In this document: one piece after another, positions 62,481 to 64,000 of the stretch
Numbering within the stretch: position 1 is the stretch's first letter
How the letters are laid out: each line of letters opens with the position of its first letter
From: Clostridium sp. chh4-2
Lineage (GTDB): Bacteria; Bacillota; Clostridia; Lachnospirales; Lachnospiraceae
Assembly: GCF_002899675.1 (NCBI RefSeq)
Contig: NZ_PKUU01000002.1
Coordinates: 286,708-350,707, forward strand
Length of the DNA stretch: 64,000 bases
Direction of reading: 5' to 3'
The notes under the pieces: model-generated
Seen by the model: only the letters and a program-made list of their open reading frames with translations
What the model was told of the DNA's origin: nothing
The model's database searches: none
Translations under genes and position numbers: made by a program

Positions 62481-63887
62481 GTGCGAAGGGACAGCAGAAA
62501 TTTAATTTCCGCTCAGGCCGCACGACAGAGAAAAATGAAACTGGAGAATAATTTAGACACTGACAATATGCGTGAACTGGTATGGAGGCTGGCGTTTCCA
62601 TCCATGCTGGCTCAGTTTGTCAGTGTTTTTTACAGCATTGTAGACAGAATGTACATAGGTAATATTAAAGAAATAGGAGAAATCGCTTTGGCAGGCGTGG
62701 GAATCTGCGGGCCGATTGTAACGTTGATTTCATCGGTGGCTTTTCTGGTGGGAATCGGCGGATCTCCGCTAATGAGCATACGTTTGGGCGAGAAAAATGA
62801 CCGGGCGGCCAGGCAGATTCTGGCCAACTGTTTTTTGACCTTATCGGTTCTGGCAGTGGTCATTACCATCGTGTCCATGTTGATGAGAAGCCATCTTCTC
62901 ATGTGGTTTGGAGCCAGTGAAACCACATTCGCTTATGCCAACGAGTATCTGACCATATATCTTTTAGGAACTGCCTTTGCCCTGCTGTCCACGGGCATGA
63001 ATCAGTTCATCATCTGCCAGGGCTTTGCCAAGGTGGGGATGAAATCAGTTGTGCTGGGCGCGGTCAGCAATATTATATTGGACCCAATCTTTATATTTGC
63101 TTTGCATATGGGAGTGAAGGGAGCGGCCATCGCGACGGTTTTATCACAGCTGGCTTCCTGTACCTATGTGCTCCGGTTTTTATTCAGCGACCGGATACCG
63201 ATCAAAATCACATTCGGGGAATATGACTGGCAGATTATTAAGCGTGTTCTGATTATAGGAATGACGCCTTTTATAATCATCGCTTTCGACAATATTCTGA
63301 TTATCTCTCTAAACACCGTAATTCAACATTACGGCGGCGCAGGAGAGGGCGACAGGCTTTTGACCTGTGCCACCATTGTCCAGAGCTTTATGCTGATGGT
63401 CACCATGCCGTTAGGAGGAATTACCAGCGGAACCCAGACCATTCTGGGCTTCAACTACGGAGCCAGAAGGCCGGATCGGATCAAAAAAGCGGAGAAACAT
63501 ATCTTTTTGCTGGGATTTGTATTTACAACGGTGATGTTTATTATCGCCCAGACCATTCCACAGTATTTTGTGCGTATATTTACACAAAACGAAGATTATA
63601 TCTCTCTGACTGTATGGGCCATTAAGATATACACCTTGGGCATCATCCCGTTGGCCGCTCAATATACCATCGTGGACGGATTCACGGGAATGGGAATTTC
63701 TAAAGTGGCCATCACACTGTCCACATTTCGAAAAATCGTATTTTTCGCTGGAGTATTCCTGATTCCGCCGTATATGGGAATCACAAACGTATTCTATACA
63801 GAGCCGCTCTCCGATTTCCTGGGAGCAGCCGTATCAACCGTTATCTTCTTTATCGCGTTTAAGAAAATTGTAGAGGCGCGAAAATAA
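62481..63887 (+). CDS. MATE-family efflux transporter
   Basis: 468-aa exporter with twelve hydrophobic segments in two halves. Family segments are FPSMLAQFVSVFYSIVDRM and IGMTPFIIIAFDNILIISLN. A GTG start at 62481 has AGGGGG rather close upstream; ATG 62535 (MKLENNLDTDNM) is an alternative with a weaker site. It differs clearly from the MATE protein at 37469. Its substrate cannot be predicted. Confidence 0.92.
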   Translation: MRRDSRNLISAQAARQRKMKLENNLDTDNMRELVWRLAFPSMLAQFVSVFYSIVDRMYIGNIKEIGEIALAGVGICGPIVTLISSVAFLVGIGGSPLMSIRLGEKNDRAARQILANCFLTLSVLAVVITIVSMLMRSHLLMWFGASETTFAYANEYLTIYLLGTAFALLSTGMNQFIICQGFAKVGMKSVVLGAVSNIILDPIFIFALHMGVKGAAIATVLSQLASCTYVLRFLFSDRIPIKITFGEYDWQIIKRVLIIGMTPFIIIAFDNILIISLNTVIQHYGGAGEGDRLLTCATIVQSFMLMVTMPLGGITSGTQTILGFNYGARRPDRIKKAEKHIFLLGFVFTTVMFIIAQTIPQYFVRIFTQNEDYISLTVWAIKIYTLGIIPLAAQYTIVDGFTGMGISKVAITLSTFRKIVFFAGVFLIPPYMGITNVFYTEPLSDFLGAAVSTVIFFIAFKKIVEARK

Positions 63888-63908
63888 TAATTTAGTTTAG
63901 TAAGAAAC

Positions 63909-64000
63909 GCCGGAAAGAAGGGAGCACCCGGGCAGTCGGCAGGAATGAAAAAACATAGGGTCTGCAATTGATCACCTATGTTTTTTCATTCCTGCCGACT
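63909..64000 (+). repeat. A-type palindrome lacking internal hairpins, cut by the window edge
   Basis: The start AGAAACGCCGGAAAGAAGGG (63903-63922) equals the reverse complement of the outer end of A2 at 40970. AGTCGGCAGGAATGAAAAAA... (63934-63959) pairs perfectly over 26 bp with 63975-64000. The apex has GGGTCTGCA, the word found in the asymmetric stem of A1 and A3, so this is probably an A element that lost its inner stem and tip hairpins. The outer right arm should continue past the edge. Confidence 0.8.

Noticed and set aside
1..64000. tRNA, rRNA or prophage genes
   Set aside because: No tRNA cloverleaf, rRNA stretch, integrase or phage structural gene was recognised on reading both strands.

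Overview
The window looks like a chromosome segment of an anaerobic Gram-positive clostridium, most likely a gut Lachnospiraceae member of the Clostridium clostridioforme/Enterocloster/Lachnoclostridium type. This is inferred from strong AGGAGG ribosome sites, TTGACA/TATAAT-type promoters, many lipoprotein solute receptors, an HPr/enzyme I pair, CdaA/CdaR, and proteins of clearly clostridial type. GC looks moderate by eye (not computed). No rRNA, tRNA, CRISPR array, integrase or transposase was seen.

Layout. 1-6302: an oligopeptide/dipeptide-type ABC operon (permeases, two ATPases, receptor) ending in a two-cupin protein. 7235-12581: a LysR regulator divergent from an enolase-superfamily enzyme and a tripartite tricarboxylate-type transporter. 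12707-14611: a lone AT-rich GtrII-like membrane glucosyltransferase. 14938-20532: a three-gene signalling module of an HTH protein, a membrane-anchored protein kinase fused to a NACHT-like NTPase, and a lipoprotein. 20765-25681: a giant secreted protein with 25 cell-wall/glucan-binding repeats. 26437-31658: an oxidoreductase, an AraC regulator, an M20 hydrolase, a metallo-beta-lactamase-fold protein and a LysR regulator. 31927-40113: a second peptide-type ABC operon, a MATE exporter and a second enolase-superfamily enzyme related to the first. 41013-50499: a YesM/YesN-type two-component pair divergent from a nitrate/sulfonate-type ABC transporter (two permeases, two ATPases) ending in a sulfatase. 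51536-63887: mostly conserved genes, namely two membrane proteins, cdaA-cdaR, ptsH-ptsI, a polysaccharide polymerase-like protein, two aminotransferases, an AI-2E family protein and a MATE exporter.

The accessory part reads as a scavenging region. Separate regulators control separate uptake systems, each paired with one or two catabolic enzymes (enolase-superfamily enzymes, hydrolases, sulfatase).

Two things stand out. First, the gene-poor gaps at 6303-7232, 40122-40985 and 50507-51425 are copies of one roughly 0.9-kb composite repeat. Each holds two large branched palindromes in opposite orientation, with outer stems of 55 to 84 bp. Stem sequences differ between copies while each remains self-complementary, perfectly so in three of the six. 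Related single elements lie at 62271-62447 and at the right edge, and a 52-bp palindrome found inside the composites also occurs alone at 25718 and 26250. Second, the kinase-NACHT module is preceded by four exact copies of TTTGATAA within 88 bp, a likely operator for its own HTH protein.
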